From contig JAADIN010000131.1 in NCBI GenBank assembly GCA_013151315.1, forward strand, positions 1-14,181: 14,181 bases of DNA, given 5' to 3'. Both the position numbers and the translations under genes were made by a program. The notes beneath the pieces are model-generated. The model saw only the letters and a program-made list of their open reading frames with translations. It made no database searches and had not been told where the DNA came from. Shown here in pieces: positions 14,076 through 14,181 of the stretch (the first letter of the stretch is position 1; every line of letters starts with the position of its first letter). Source of the stretch: Planctomycetota bacterium. GTDB taxonomy: Bacteria > Planctomycetota > Planctomycetia > Pirellulales > Lacipirellulaceae.

Positions 14076-14181
14076 ATGAGCGAAAAACGAAAACGACGGC
14101 GAGAAAATTTTGCTGACCTCGTGCGTAGGAGCTACGAAAAAAGCGTCCTGACACCACCCAGGGCATCAGGACGCTTTGATT
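14076..14181 (+). CDS. Small basic reading frame, cut by right edge; possible leader peptide or gene start
   Basis: ATG 14076 opens a frame that is still open at the edge (35 codons visible). It begins MSEKRKRRRENFADLVRRSY and is strongly basic. It has a good ribosome site and a promoter-like sequence upstream. From codon 22 the frame runs through a perfect hairpin (14140-14177), which is unusual inside a coding sequence. Either this is the start of a longer gene, or a short peptide read in a leader ahead of a terminator-like structure. No family was recognised. Confidence 0.4.
   Translation, partial: MSEKRKRRRENFADLVRRSYEKSVLTPPRASGRFD
14137..14177 (-). terminator. Intrinsic terminator-like hairpin at the right edge
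   Basis: AAAGCGTCCTGA (14140-14151) and its exact complement TCAGGACGCTTT (14166-14177) enclose a 14-nt loop. Read on the minus strand the stem is followed by a run of six T (complement of 14137-14142), the classic intrinsic terminator layout for a gene entering from the right. On the plus strand only TTT-GA-TT follows, so terminator strength there is weaker. Confidence 0.65.

Overview
The window looks like planctomycete chromosome (Pirellulales-like). This is inferred from gene content and was not tested by a search. The pointers are a DUF1207 outer-membrane protein, a DUF2231 membrane protein with a His-rich tail, a periplasmic protein with two CCxGC metal-binding modules, an uncharacterised AAA ATPase, and many short palindromic repeats between genes. 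Gene density is moderate, several neighbours are convergent, and repeats sit in most of the larger gaps.

Layout. Bases 2-3190 (+) hold the end of a sarcosine-oxidase operon: soxA, cut by the left edge, then soxG. The beta and delta subunits would have to lie upstream, outside the window. Bases 3354-4700 (-) hold an AAA ATPase. Its longest reading frame starts inside a large inverted repeat (4735-4798), so an internal ATG is the better start. Bases 5078-6559 (+) hold ffh, the SRP GTPase, with no Shine-Dalgarno and a 14-bp tandem repeat ending at its ATG. Its stop lies two bases from the stop of the converging DUF2231 gene.

Bases 6562-11035 (-) form a four-gene block that reads as a copper or heavy-metal handling cassette. 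In transcription order it encodes a TolC-type outer-membrane lipoprotein, a Tat-exported two-domain multicopper oxidase, a secreted protein with duplicated Cys modules and a His-rich tail, and a four-helix DUF2231 protein with a His-rich tail. No RND pump, membrane fusion protein, P-type ATPase or copper regulator is visible beside it.

Bases 11036-12116 hold no convincing gene. They contain a cluster of small palindromes (11271-11418) and a perfect 28-bp inverted repeat (11607-11672). Next come tRNA-Pro(UGG) at 12117-12190, a 30-bp palindrome with three copies of a 19-bp tandem repeat, and a stand-alone flavin reductase on the minus strand (12279-12752) with a related palindrome upstream of it. 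A DUF1207 beta-barrel protein follows at 12918-13967. At the right edge a promoter-like sequence and a strong Shine-Dalgarno precede a small Arg/Lys-rich reading frame that runs through a terminator-like hairpin and off the window.

The items most worth a second look are the copper cassette with its two-domain oxidase and duplicated Cys-module protein, the family of palindromic repeats (one of which distorts a start-codon call), and the short reading frame plus hairpin at the right edge.
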